From: Roseburia sp.
Lineage (GTDB): Bacteria; Bacillota; Clostridia; Lachnospirales; Lachnospiraceae
Length of the DNA: 6,060 nt
Direction: 5' to 3'
Assembly: GCA_030844625.1 (NCBI GenBank)
Contig: JAUUNJ010000162.1
Location: 1 to 6,060, forward strand
The position numbers and the translations under genes are program-made. The notes beneath the pieces were generated by a model. It saw only the letters and a program-made list of their open reading frames with translations, was not told the origin of the DNA and ran no database searches. Shown in pieces: positions 1 to 6,060 of this stretch. Positions within the stretch are counted from its first letter, which is position 1; each line of letters starts with the position of its first letter.

Positions 1-884
1 AGTACCGAAACTTCGTCATGGAGCAGCTTGAAAAGGCAAAGGAATACTGCAATGACCCAGAAGTTCTTATTGAACAGAGATTAGACTTCCATAACTGGGT
101 TCCAGAAGGCTTCGGAACTGGTGACTGCATTATCGTTGCAGATACAGAACTTCAGATTATTGACTTTAAGTATGGTCTTGGTGTTTTGGTAGATGCTACG
201 GAAAATCCACAGATGATGTGCTATGCGCTTGGAGCCCTTGATATCTTCGATGCCCTATATGACATCAAGACCATCAAGATGACCATCTTCCAACCTAGAA
301 GAGACAACATCTCTACTTATTCCATCAGTAAGGAAGATCTTCTGAACTGGGCAGAGACATTCTTAAAACCAACGGCCGAACTTGCATTTAAGGGTGAGGG
401 AGATTTCAAAGCCGGTGAGCATTGTACCTTCTGCCGTGCCAAGGCAACCTGTCGCAAACGTGCAGAGCATAACCTGGAACTTGCGAAGTATGACTTTGCA
501 ATGCCGGATACATTAGAAACCACAGAGATTGCTGCTATTCTCCCTACTATCGATGATCTTATTTCGTGGGGAAATGACATAAAGGAATATGCCCTTCAGC
601 AGGCATTAAGTGGTACAAAATTTGAAGGTTTCAAACTTGTGGAAGGTCGTTCTACAAGAAAATACACAGACGAAGATGCCGTAGCATTTGCCGTAAAGGA
701 TAACGGATATGACCCATACGACAAAAAGCTAAAAGGTGTCACAGCAATGACTTCTATGCTTGGCAAGTCCAAGTTTGAAGAGATACTCGGCGGTCTTATT
801 GAAAAGCCTGCTGGCAAACCAACATTAGTGCCAATCACAGACAAAAGACCCGCTATTAATTCAGCCAAAGATGATTTCAAATAA
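1..884 (+). CDS. DUF2800 family protein, PD-(D/E)XK (RecB/Cas4-like) nuclease, 5' partial
   Basis: This is the C-terminal part of a phage DUF2800 protein, a predicted RecB/Cas4-like nuclease probably used in phage DNA replication or recombination. The frame is open to the left edge (first whole codon at base 3), and the residues before the first Met (Y-R-N-F-V) fit the family, so the ATG at base 18 is internal. Counting from that Met, E20, D36 (in GTGD), D49 and K51 (in IIDFKYG) and Q65-x3-Y69 match the nuclease motifs of the RecB family. C136, C139 and C145 form C-x2-C-x5-C, the C-terminal part of the four-Cys iron-sulphur site seen in Cas4/AddB-type nucleases; the fourth Cys would lie upstream of the window. 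The tail has the family's typical Lys/Tyr-rich region (residues 205-275) and ends in A-K-D-D-F-K. It is followed after 14 bases by the ssDNA-binding protein gene, so the two are co-transcribed. Family membership is firm; nuclease activity is inferred from motifs. Confidence 0.88.
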   Translation, partial: YRNFVMEQLEKAKEYCNDPEVLIEQRLDFHNWVPEGFGTGDCIIVADTELQIIDFKYGLGVLVDATENPQMMCYALGALDIFDALYDIKTIKMTIFQPRRDNISTYSISKEDLLNWAETFLKPTAELAFKGEGDFKAGEHCTFCRAKATCRKRAEHNLELAKYDFAMPDTLETTEIAAILPTIDDLISWGNDIKEYALQQALSGTKFEGFKLVEGRSTRKYTDEDAVAFAVKDNGYDPYDKKLKGVTAMTSMLGKSKFEEILGGLIEKPAGKPTLVPITDKRPAINSAKDDFK

Positions 885-889
885 GGAGG
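883..889 (+). promoter_or_regulatory. Ribosome binding site of the ssDNA-binding protein gene
   Basis: AAGGAGG lies 9 bases before the ATG at 899 and shares two bases with the TAA stop of the upstream nuclease gene. This placement fixes the start of the next gene and suggests coupled translation of the two. Confidence 0.85.
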
Positions 890-898
890 ACAAATATC

Positions 899-1465
899 AT
901 GGCAAAGTTAGTTAATCCAACAAAGGTAGTTACAGGCAACGTAGTATTCAGTTATCTCAACTGTTGGGATCCAAAGGCAGTACAGCTGGGAGCAACTCCA
1001 AAGTACAGCGTCAGCTTAATCATCAAAAAGTCTGATACAAAGACTATCGAGAAAATCAAGAGTGCCATTCAGGCAGCTTACGAGGAAGGTCAGAGCAAGC
1101 TTAAAGGAAATGGTAAGACTGTACCAGCCCTTAATCTTCTCAAGACTCCATTAAGAGATGGCGATTTGGAGCGTCCAGATGATCCAAACTATGCAGACAG
1201 CTATTTCATCAACTGCAACAGCAACACTGCTCCTGGCATTGTCGATGCTGACAGAAATCCTATTCTTGACCGCAGTGAAATGTACAGTGGTGTCATTGGA
1301 AGAGCTAGTATTTCACTTTATGCTTACAATGTGAACGGCAACAAGGGAATTGCAGCCGGATTACAGAATTTGCAGAAGATTTCAGACGGCACACCACTTG
1401 GTGGCAAGAGCCGTGCAGAGGATGATTTCGCAACAGACGATGACGATGATTTCCTTGGTATCTAA
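899..1465 (+). CDS. Phage ssDNA-binding protein, DUF2815 / Enc34-type
   Basis: This 188-residue protein matches the family formerly called DUF2815 and now known as the Enc34-type phage ssDNA-binding protein, an OB-fold protein comparable in role to T7 gp2.5. It would coat single-stranded DNA at the phage replication fork. Recognisable family segments are the N-terminal N-P-T-K-V-V-T-G-N-V, K-Y-S-V-S-L-I-I near residue 35, the T-P-L-R-D-G-D block near 82, the G-I-V-D-A-D segment near 114, and Y-S-G-V-I-G-R-A near 129. The C-terminus is strongly acidic (five Asp in a row, then F-L-G-I), like the tails by which SSBs and gp2.5 contact other replication proteins. Length is normal for the family. 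The start is set by a strong ribosome binding site 9 bases upstream. It sits between the nuclease and the polymerase, which fits a shared replication role. DNA binding itself is inferred from family. Confidence 0.9.
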   Translation: MAKLVNPTKVVTGNVVFSYLNCWDPKAVQLGATPKYSVSLIIKKSDTKTIEKIKSAIQAAYEEGQSKLKGNGKTVPALNLLKTPLRDGDLERPDDPNYADSYFINCNSNTAPGIVDADRNPILDRSEMYSGVIGRASISLYAYNVNGNKGIAAGLQNLQKISDGTPLGGKSRAEDDFATDDDDDFLGI

Positions 1466-1487
1466 TATCAAGTAGCACTTTTCCACG

Positions 1488-1516
1488 GGTGGCATGGGGT
1501 TCTCCCCTGTGCCACC
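1488..1516 (+). promoter_or_regulatory. GC-rich hairpin between the SSB and polymerase genes
   Basis: GGTGGCA (1488-1494) pairs with TGCCACC (1510-1516), and GGGG (1496-1499) pairs with CCCC (1504-1507) around a TTCT loop, with a small internal bulge. A short U-rich stretch (TATTTTC) follows. It resembles a weak intrinsic terminator or attenuator, and could lower polymerase expression relative to the abundant SSB or protect the 3' end of the upstream message. The hairpin is seen directly; its role is inferred. Confidence 0.6.
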
Positions 1517-1525
1517 TATTTTCAT

Positions 1526-1532
1526 AAAGGAG
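1526..1532 (+). promoter_or_regulatory. Ribosome binding site of the DNA polymerase gene
   Basis: AAAGGAG ends 7 bases before the ATG at 1540, which settles that ATG as the start, ahead of the second in-frame Met (residue 10). It lies ten bases after the hairpin, so the hairpin probably does not mask it. Confidence 0.8.
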
Positions 1533-1539
1533 TCAAATT

Positions 1540-3540
1540 ATGCAAATACCAGAAGTGATTAAATATATGTCTTTAGACCTTGAGACATATTCGAAGGTCG
1601 ACCTTAAAAAATGTGGTGTCTATAAATACGCAGAAGACCCGGACGCAGATATCCTACTACTCGCCTACTCCATCAATGGTGGAGATGTTGAAGTAATTGA
1701 TGTTGCAAGCGGTGAGGAAGTTCCTGCAGAAATCCTAAAAGCCATAACCGATGATAATGTAATCAAATGGGCTTTCAATGCAACCTTCGAGCGTGTATTC
1801 CTTTCCATCTGGATCAAAAGACACTACCCACAGTATTTCAAATCTTACAGTATCCCGGAAGACTCTGTTGGTAATTACCTTGACCCTACATCGTGGAGAT
1901 GTTCTCTTGTATGGAGTGCTTACATGGGACTTCCACTCTCCCTTGAAGGTGTCGGTGCTGTACTTGGCCTTGAAGAGCAGAAATTAAAAGAAGGCAGGGA
2001 TTTAATCCGCTACTTCTGCTGCCCTTGCAAAGCAACAAAATCAAACGGTGGTCGCACCCGCAATATGCCATCAGATGCTCCCGACAAATGGGAAATGTTC
2101 AAGAAATACAATCAGAGGGATGTTGTTGTAGAAATGGCTATTCAGCAAAGACTCTCTCGCTTTCCTGTTCCTGAAAGTGTATGGGAAGAATACCATATCA
2201 GTGAAGAAATAAATGACCGTGGTATTGCCCTTGATATGGATCTGGTCAAAAATGCCATAAAGTTTGACACCATGAGTAAAACAAAGTTAGTTGCATCTAT
2301 GCAGGATATGACAGATTTGGATAATCCAAACTCTGTGGCACAAATAAAGGAATGGCTTGCAGGCAAGGGAATCCAAACCGACTCACTTGATAAAAAAGCA
2401 ATCATAGACCTTCTAAAAGATTCACCAAGGGATGTGGCTGATGTTCTAAAACTACGTCAGCAGCTTGCAAAATCAAGTGTAAAAAAATATATTGCAATGG
2501 AGTCCTCTGTATGTGATGACGGCAGAGCCCACGGAATGTTTATGTTTTACGGTGCCAATCGTAGTGGACGCTGGGCGGGTAGAATAATTCAGCTGCAAAA
2601 TTTACCACAGAATAAAATGGAGGATTTGGCTGATGCCAGGGCAATCGTTAAATCAGGAGATTTTGAAATGATGAGCCTTTTATATGACAATGTGCCAGAT
2701 GCACTCTCCCAACTTATCAGAACTGCTTTTGTACCAAAGGAAGGCTACAAATTCTGTGTTGCCGACTTTTCCGCAATCGAGGCTAGGGTTCTCTCCTACC
2801 TTGCAAAAGAGCAATGGAGAATTGATGCTTTTAGAGAAAATAAAGATATTTATTGCGAAAGTGCAAGTAGGATGTTTGGAGTTCCAGTTGAAAAGCATGG
2901 TGTCAATGGACATCTCCGTCAGAAGGGCAAGATCAGTGAATTGGCTTTAGGATACGGTGGCAGTGTCGGTGCTTTGACCGCTATGGGAGCTTTAGATATG
3001 GGGTTACAGGAAGAGGAATTGCAGCCATTGGTTAACTACTGGAGAGCTGCTAATCCATGCATTGTTCAGCTATGGTGGGACATCGACCTTTGTGTAAAGA
3101 ATGCAATTAAGATGCGTACCACCACAGAAACACACGGTTTGAAGTTTATATATCAAAGTGGAATGCTCTTTATTGAGTTACCTTCCGGCAGACGCTTAAC
3201 ATACATCAAGCCTAAGATGTGCGAGAATAAGTTCGGTGGCGAGTCAGTCAGCTATGAGGGTATTGGCACTAATAAAAAATGGGAACACATCGAAAGTTAT
3301 GGGCCAAAGTTCTGTGAGAACATCTGCCAGGCTATCAGCCGAGACATCCTCTGTTATGCTATGCGAACCCTCTCCCACTGCTTTATAGTTGGCCACATCC
3401 ACGACGAATTAATTCTCGAATGTAGTAAAAATGTTGACCTTAATGCAATCTGTGAGCAAATGGGAAGAACCTCAGAATGGATAGATGGTTTGCTATTAAG
3501 AGCAGACGGATACGAAACTCCATTCTATAAAAAGGATTAG
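1540..3540 (+). CDS. Phage family A DNA polymerase with 3'-5' exonuclease domain
   Basis: This 666-residue protein is a phage-type family A (Pol I-like) DNA polymerase that would replicate the phage genome with proofreading. The N-terminal exonuclease domain shows Exo I (D13-L-E15), an Exo II-like N80-A-T-F-E84 with Glu where Pol I has Asp, and Exo III (Y190-x3-D194). A Cys/Lys segment (C160, C161, C163, then N-G-G-R-T-R-N) is a usual feature of this phage subfamily as I recall it. The polymerase domain shows motif A (D409-F-S-A-I-E414-A-R), motif B on the O-helix (R460-x3-K464-x3-L468-x3-Y472-G) and motif C (H621-D622-E623). L468 occupies the place of Phe762 of E. coli Pol I. There is no 5'-3' exonuclease domain. 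All catalytic residues are present and length is typical, so the gene looks intact. It is the last gene of the + strand run and ends just before a strong terminator. Confidence 0.95.
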   Translation: MQIPEVIKYMSLDLETYSKVDLKKCGVYKYAEDPDADILLLAYSINGGDVEVIDVASGEEVPAEILKAITDDNVIKWAFNATFERVFLSIWIKRHYPQYFKSYSIPEDSVGNYLDPTSWRCSLVWSAYMGLPLSLEGVGAVLGLEEQKLKEGRDLIRYFCCPCKATKSNGGRTRNMPSDAPDKWEMFKKYNQRDVVVEMAIQQRLSRFPVPESVWEEYHISEEINDRGIALDMDLVKNAIKFDTMSKTKLVASMQDMTDLDNPNSVAQIKEWLAGKGIQTDSLDKKAIIDLLKDSPRDVADVLKLRQQLAKSSVKKYIAMESSVCDDGRAHGMFMFYGANRSGRWAGRIIQLQNLPQNKMEDLADARAIVKSGDFEMMSLLYDNVPDALSQLIRTAFVPKEGYKFCVADFSAIEARVLSYLAKEQWRIDAFRENKDIYCESASRMFGVPVEKHGVNGHLRQKGKISELALGYGGSVGALTAMGALDMGLQEEELQPLVNYWRAANPCIVQLWWDIDLCVKNAIKMRTTTETHGLKFIYQSGMLFIELPSGRRLTYIKPKMCENKFGGESVSYEGIGTNKKWEHIESYGPKFCENICQAISRDILCYAMRTLSHCFIVGHIHDELILECSKNVDLNAICEQMGRTSEWIDGLLLRADGYETPFYKKD

Positions 3541-3546
3541 ACGCAA

Positions 3547-3587
3547 AAGCACCGCCAAGGATTATCCTCTGACGGTGCTTGTTTTTT
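3547..3587 (+). terminator. Intrinsic terminator after the polymerase gene, possibly bidirectional
   Basis: AAGCACCG (3547-3554) pairs with CGGTGCTT (3573-3580). An inner stem AGGA/TCCT (3558-3561 with 3565-3568) closes a TTA loop. A run of six T (3582-3587) follows. It begins seven bases after the polymerase stop. Read on the other strand the same hairpin is followed by TTTT, so it may also end the converging operon, whose last stop codon (3586-3588) overlaps the T run. Confidence 0.88.
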
Positions 3588-4440
3588 ATTTATTAAATAT
3601 ATCCTCATCATAAAGGATCCATAGAAGTTCGTATAAATCATATTTTTCTACGCAATGATTTATAAAACTGATACTCTGATTATTTAAAAATTTTAGTTTC
3701 TTTATCTCTTGTCTACAGATTTGATTTATCTGCCTGTTACCATGTTCAATGCTTAAGCACTTCTTTAGGAGACCATACTCTGTGTAAGGCATTCCATAAT
3801 TCGTAGCGGCCAAAGCCATATTCAAAACTGCCGGTGCAAGTGCAATCGCAGCATCCTCTCTCGAATTGAATAAAATACAGGAACGGTAAAAGTAATGCAT
3901 ATCCAAGTAGAATTTATTCTGCATTGATATATTTTTACGTAGCCCCGATTGATTATATTCATCAAGTGTTTTGTAATTTTCCAACTTTACTTCTTTTAAA
4001 TCTATGCTTTTCCATTCTTCTATTGCAGATACTAAATCCCTGCTCAACCTGGACGCATCGTACTCCTTTTTTACCTTCGGATGCTTTATATATACATTAC
4101 TTGAAAAACCATTATTAATTGCATTCGCAAACAGCTCCCATGTTAACACTCCACCGTATCCAAGATATCCTGCCCTAAAATAGCTAGTAAAAAGAAAGGA
4201 ACCTTCCGTTGCATCTGCCAATGGGAATATCGATTCCGTTAATTGTCGGATTCTGTCCACATCCAATCCTTCCGGCATTTCAAATTTCTCTACTTCAGGA
4301 TAATCTAAAAATATAGGGTCTGCCTCTCCTGGTCTAAAACCGATATTAGAAATCTGCATATCTGGATGGTATATACCATTAAGCATTATCTCGGCTGCAA
4401 ACTCTCCCAGCCTGTAATATAATAAGCATTCCTTATCCAT
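3586..4440 (-). CDS. Kinase-fold C-lobe-like protein of unknown function
   Basis: I do not recognise the whole protein (284 residues), but its N-terminus resembles the C-lobe of protein-kinase-like or aminoglycoside-phosphotransferase-like enzymes. A helix ending in L-N-G-I-Y leads into H25-P-D27-M-Q-I-S-N32, matching the catalytic loop H-x-D-x4-N, and F-L-D46-Y-P follows with D46 in the place of the DFG Asp; the spacing (5 then 14 residues) is close to that of known kinases (5 then 13). No N-lobe (glycine loop, Lys, hinge) precedes it, as the motif starts 25 residues from the start. Residues 60-97 (ending F-R-A-G-Y-L-G-Y-G-G) could continue the C-lobe, and residues 130-284 look helical with no known motif. 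The ATG at 4440 is chosen over the TTG at 4443 because AGGGGAGGG sits 6 bases before it. It overlaps the upstream stop (TGATG). Catalysis is doubtful; it may be a pseudokinase, a truncated enzyme, or a chance match. Confidence 0.8.
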   Translation of the reverse strand: MDKECLLYYRLGEFAAEIMLNGIYHPDMQISNIGFRPGEADPIFLDYPEVEKFEMPEGLDVDRIRQLTESIFPLADATEGSFLFTSYFRAGYLGYGGVLTWELFANAINNGFSSNVYIKHPKVKKEYDASRLSRDLVSAIEEWKSIDLKEVKLENYKTLDEYNQSGLRKNISMQNKFYLDMHYFYRSCILFNSREDAAIALAPAVLNMALAATNYGMPYTEYGLLKKCLSIEHGNRQINQICRQEIKKLKFLNNQSISFINHCVEKYDLYELLWILYDEDIFNK

Positions 4441-5693
4441 CAAATACCCTCCCCTAAATATAAATATTGAACTGATATAGAATTCTCATCTATCCCTTCC
4501 ACCTTAAATATTCCTTTGAAATTATGTGTTCCCTTTCCAACAGCACGGTTTCTACTACTATCAGATGTCCAATTATGACCAGAAGTATAACCAACGATAT
4601 CAAATCCATTTGCATGAATTATAACTTCTATTGTTTTTTCCCCTTCAATAAACACCGTTTTCAAAGAGCATTTTTCATTGAATTCATAATACTCACTTTC
4701 AGCATATTCATTAAGTGACATCTCTGAATTATATGATTTCGGAGTTATTGTTCCGTTCTCTAATCTTTGCCATAATTTTCCTTGCATCAAGGAACTTTCA
4801 TATAGGATGTCTGTATCGTCTGGCTGTTCCGATGTCTTGCCCTTCTGAAATTCCGTCCGAACCAAATTATCCATACAAGCACCAAATACATCTGCCATTG
4901 CCTGCGCAGATTTAAAAAGTTGCTCTGTCATTATTTCATGGGATGATTTTATAGGTTCTTCTTTCTTTTCAAAATCCCTAGCCTCTTGAACTTCGGTAGT
5001 TTCTTCAACTTCTTCCTTGCAGATAGATGTTTGTATATCCCATAGCACCTTGGCTTGCATCGGATGATTGTCTCCTATGTTTGAAGTAAATGCATATATT
5101 TCTTCATTACTGTCCTTTTGGTACCAAAATGTATATGATTCTTTTCCTATTCGGTTCTTTCTCACGTTGGTAACAATGTACTGCCACACCCCAGCAAGAT
5201 ACCAATCCACATAAATTTCACTTCTGCTACGAATATCACAACTGGCAACTTTACATCTAGGGGCAACTACCCATTCCTCATTTCCCTGCAAATTGTCAGC
5301 GTTTTCTATTAATTCTGTAACAGCATTTACTAACCACGATATTTCGAATTCTCTTACATATTTTTTTAGGAAATCCTGCATTCGCTTTACCGCTTCCAAT
5401 GATACTTCTTTATCCTTCAGCTTAATCATTTCATCATCATTTGCAAACGGTATCTTCTTTGGCCATTCATAATCACATTTTTTGTAGTTATTTGTCATAG
5501 TATGAAATGACCCGGTATTATCAATCTTAAATTTAGGATAAAACACTCGAATTAACTCACGCAGAATATCATCGTCCGAATTAGCATATGAAAGACCTTT
5601 CTCTTTTTCATGAGCATCTGCAACCAAAGTCTTTGATTTAACTATCAATGTGAAAAAGGCACCTCCACACAATTGCGGTTTTATATTCTCCAA
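4440..5693 (-). CDS. Conserved-looking protein of unknown function, middle gene of the operon
   Basis: I cannot assign this 417-residue protein to a named family. It appears to have two parts. Residues 1-220 are a mixed region opening with Q-L-C-G-G-A-F-F-T-L; further marks are V-F-Y-P near 50, N-N-Y-K-K-C near 68, C147-x4-C152, and L-A-G-V-W-Q-Y-I-V-T-N near 166. I have an unverified memory of uncharacterised Clostridia proteins beginning with a similar L-C-G-G-T-F-F segment. Residues 225-250 are a Glu/Lys-rich linker, 252-285 a probable amphipathic helix, and about 335-417 look like a beta-rich domain ending at the C-terminus. No membrane segment, signal peptide or nucleotide-binding motif is visible. 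The start is TTG: a stop codon lies five codons upstream in frame, the next Met is residue 66, and AAAGGAGG sits 7 bases before the TTG. The gene is 15 bases from the upstream gene and overlaps the downstream one, so all three are likely co-expressed. Confidence 0.85.
   Translation of the reverse strand: MENIKPQLCGGAFFTLIVKSKTLVADAHEKEKGLSYANSDDDILRELIRVFYPKFKIDNTGSFHTMTNNYKKCDYEWPKKIPFANDDEMIKLKDKEVSLEAVKRMQDFLKKYVREFEISWLVNAVTELIENADNLQGNEEWVVAPRCKVASCDIRSRSEIYVDWYLAGVWQYIVTNVRKNRIGKESYTFWYQKDSNEEIYAFTSNIGDNHPMQAKVLWDIQTSICKEEVEETTEVQEARDFEKKEEPIKSSHEIMTEQLFKSAQAMADVFGACMDNLVRTEFQKGKTSEQPDDTDILYESSLMQGKLWQRLENGTITPKSYNSEMSLNEYAESEYYEFNEKCSLKTVFIEGEKTIEVIIHANGFDIVGYTSGHNWTSDSSRNRAVGKGTHNFKGIFKVEGIDENSISVQYLYLGEGI
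4447..4455 (-). promoter_or_regulatory. Ribosome binding site deciding the start of the kinase-like gene
   Basis: AGGGGAGGG on the - strand lies 6 bases before the ATG at 4440 and only 3 bases before the in-frame TTG at 4443, favouring ATG. It is contained in the last codons of the upstream gene (encoding G-E-G), and the stop and start share one base (TGATG), an arrangement typical of translational coupling. Confidence 0.8.
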
Positions 5694-5700
5694 TTGCCTT

Positions 5701-5708
5701 CCTCCTTT
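5701..5708 (-). promoter_or_regulatory. Ribosome binding site supporting a TTG start
   Basis: AAAGGAGG on the - strand lies 7 bases before the TTG at 5693. An in-frame TAA at 5711-5709, which is also the stop of the upstream gene, rules out any earlier start, so this site decides the non-ATG start. Confidence 0.88.
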
Positions 5709-6060
5709 TTAGAACATATCCATAAAACTTGTTTTCTTGTTACGGGATGCTTTCTTTTCCTGCCATTCTTCCATTAATGCCCTTGCGTTCTCATACTGAA
5801 TTCTTATTGGACATTCCTGCTTTTCAAGTTCCTTAATAAAGTCTTCATATTCCTCTTCATCTGACAAAACTACTTCTACATCAAATGAACACTCATATCC
5901 ACAAGGCTCATCATCACAATAATCGAGGTACTCTTCACTTAAATCCCCTCTGCGTTTAATCTCTGTACTTTCATAATATGGCTCATCATAGCCGTTTCCT
6001 TCACTTTCTATAACTTCCAGATATTCTTCATCAACAAACTCATCACGATTATCCCATCGA
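5709..6060 (-). CDS. Acidic protein of unknown function, 5' partial
   Basis: An open frame runs on the - strand from the right edge of the window to a TAA at 5711-5709, giving 116 residues of the C-terminal part of a protein whose start lies outside. The sequence is very rich in Asp, Glu and Tyr for its first 80 visible residues, with three Cys (C-D-D-E-P-C-G-Y-E-C) near the middle, then turns basic and helical (E-N-A-R-A-L-M-E-E-W followed by K-K-A-S-R-N-K-K). It ends in T-S-F-M-D-M-F, where F-M-D-M-F loosely resembles the bacterial sliding-clamp-binding pentapeptide Q-L-[SD]-L-F; this is only a resemblance. Reading is supported by the uninterrupted frame over the full 352 bases and by the close fit (15 bases, with a ribosome binding site inside) to the next gene, which implies one operon. 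I do not recognise a family. The strong acidity could suit a DNA-mimic or a protein-binding region, but nothing proves it. Confidence 0.75.
   Translation of the reverse strand, partial: RWDNRDEFVDEEYLEVIESEGNGYDEPYYESTEIKRRGDLSEEYLDYCDDEPCGYECSFDVEVVLSDEEEYEDFIKELEKQECPIRIQYENARALMEEWQEKKASRNKKTSFMDMF

Noticed and set aside
18..20. ATG at base 18 as the true start of the nuclease gene
   Set aside because: The frame is open to the left edge, no ribosome binding site precedes the ATG, and the residues before it fit the family, so the gene is truncated by the window.
2684..2950. An 88-residue + strand frame inside the polymerase gene
   Set aside because: It overlaps polymerase motif A and B coding sequence in another frame and has no independent support.
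4441..4443. TTG at 4443 as the start of the kinase-like gene
   Set aside because: It is only 3 bases from the ribosome binding site, whereas the ATG one codon later has ideal 6-base spacing.
4440..4700. The C-terminus of the 417-residue protein as the missing kinase N-lobe (split kinase)
   Set aside because: The region is beta-rich, but I see no glycine-rich loop, no V-A-x-K type Lys and no helix C Glu pattern. Structure prediction of the pair would be needed to revive the idea.
3924..4915. Short + strand open frames opposite the two long - strand genes (3924-4118, 4524-4718, 4715-4915)
   Set aside because: They have no good ribosome binding sites, give low-complexity or odd proteins, and lie wholly opposite well-supported genes.
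5701..5711. Frameshift or broken gene joining the acidic protein to the 417-residue protein
   Set aside because: The acidic gene ends in a clean stop followed at once by a full ribosome binding site and a well-spaced TTG, so they are two separate genes.
4440..6060. Calling the operon a toxin-antitoxin pair
   Set aside because: The genes are larger than usual for such pairs, and no toxin or antitoxin fold or operator repeat is visible.

Overview
This window looks like part of a prophage or phage genome from a low-to-moderate GC Gram-positive host, most likely a gut clostridium of the Lachnospiraceae type. The reasons are strong AGGAGG-type ribosome binding sites, the use of a TTG start, and a gene trio (DUF2800 nuclease-like protein, DUF2815/Enc34-type ssDNA-binding protein, phage-type family A DNA polymerase) that I recognise as a common replication module in phages and prophages of these bacteria. 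The host assignment is inference; no rRNA or host marker is present.

Left part (bases 1-3540, + strand): a replication module read in one direction. It starts inside a DUF2800 gene that is cut by the left edge. The ssDNA-binding protein follows after 14 bases, with its ribosome binding site overlapping the nuclease stop codon. After a 74-base gap holding a GC-rich hairpin comes a 666-residue DNA polymerase with 3'-5' exonuclease motifs and polymerase motifs A, B and C all visible. The polymerase gene ends in a strong intrinsic terminator (3547-3587).

Right part (bases 3586-6060, - strand): a tightly packed operon of at least three genes converging on the polymerase. In transcription order these are a very acidic protein cut by the right edge, a 417-residue protein of unknown family starting at TTG, and a 284-residue protein whose ATG overlaps the preceding stop (TGATG). 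None has a function I can name with confidence. The last one carries a clear protein-kinase-like catalytic loop (H-x-D-x4-N, then an Asp 14 residues later in the DFG position) only 25 residues from its N-terminus, so it looks like a kinase C-lobe without an N-lobe. The operon is visibly more AT-rich than the replication genes and opposes them, which fits an accessory cargo module (for example phage defence or lysogenic conversion) set next to the replication genes. That role is inference from layout only.

No tRNA, rRNA, CRISPR array, transposase, integrase or attachment site was seen. No stretch longer than 300 bases lacks a gene.
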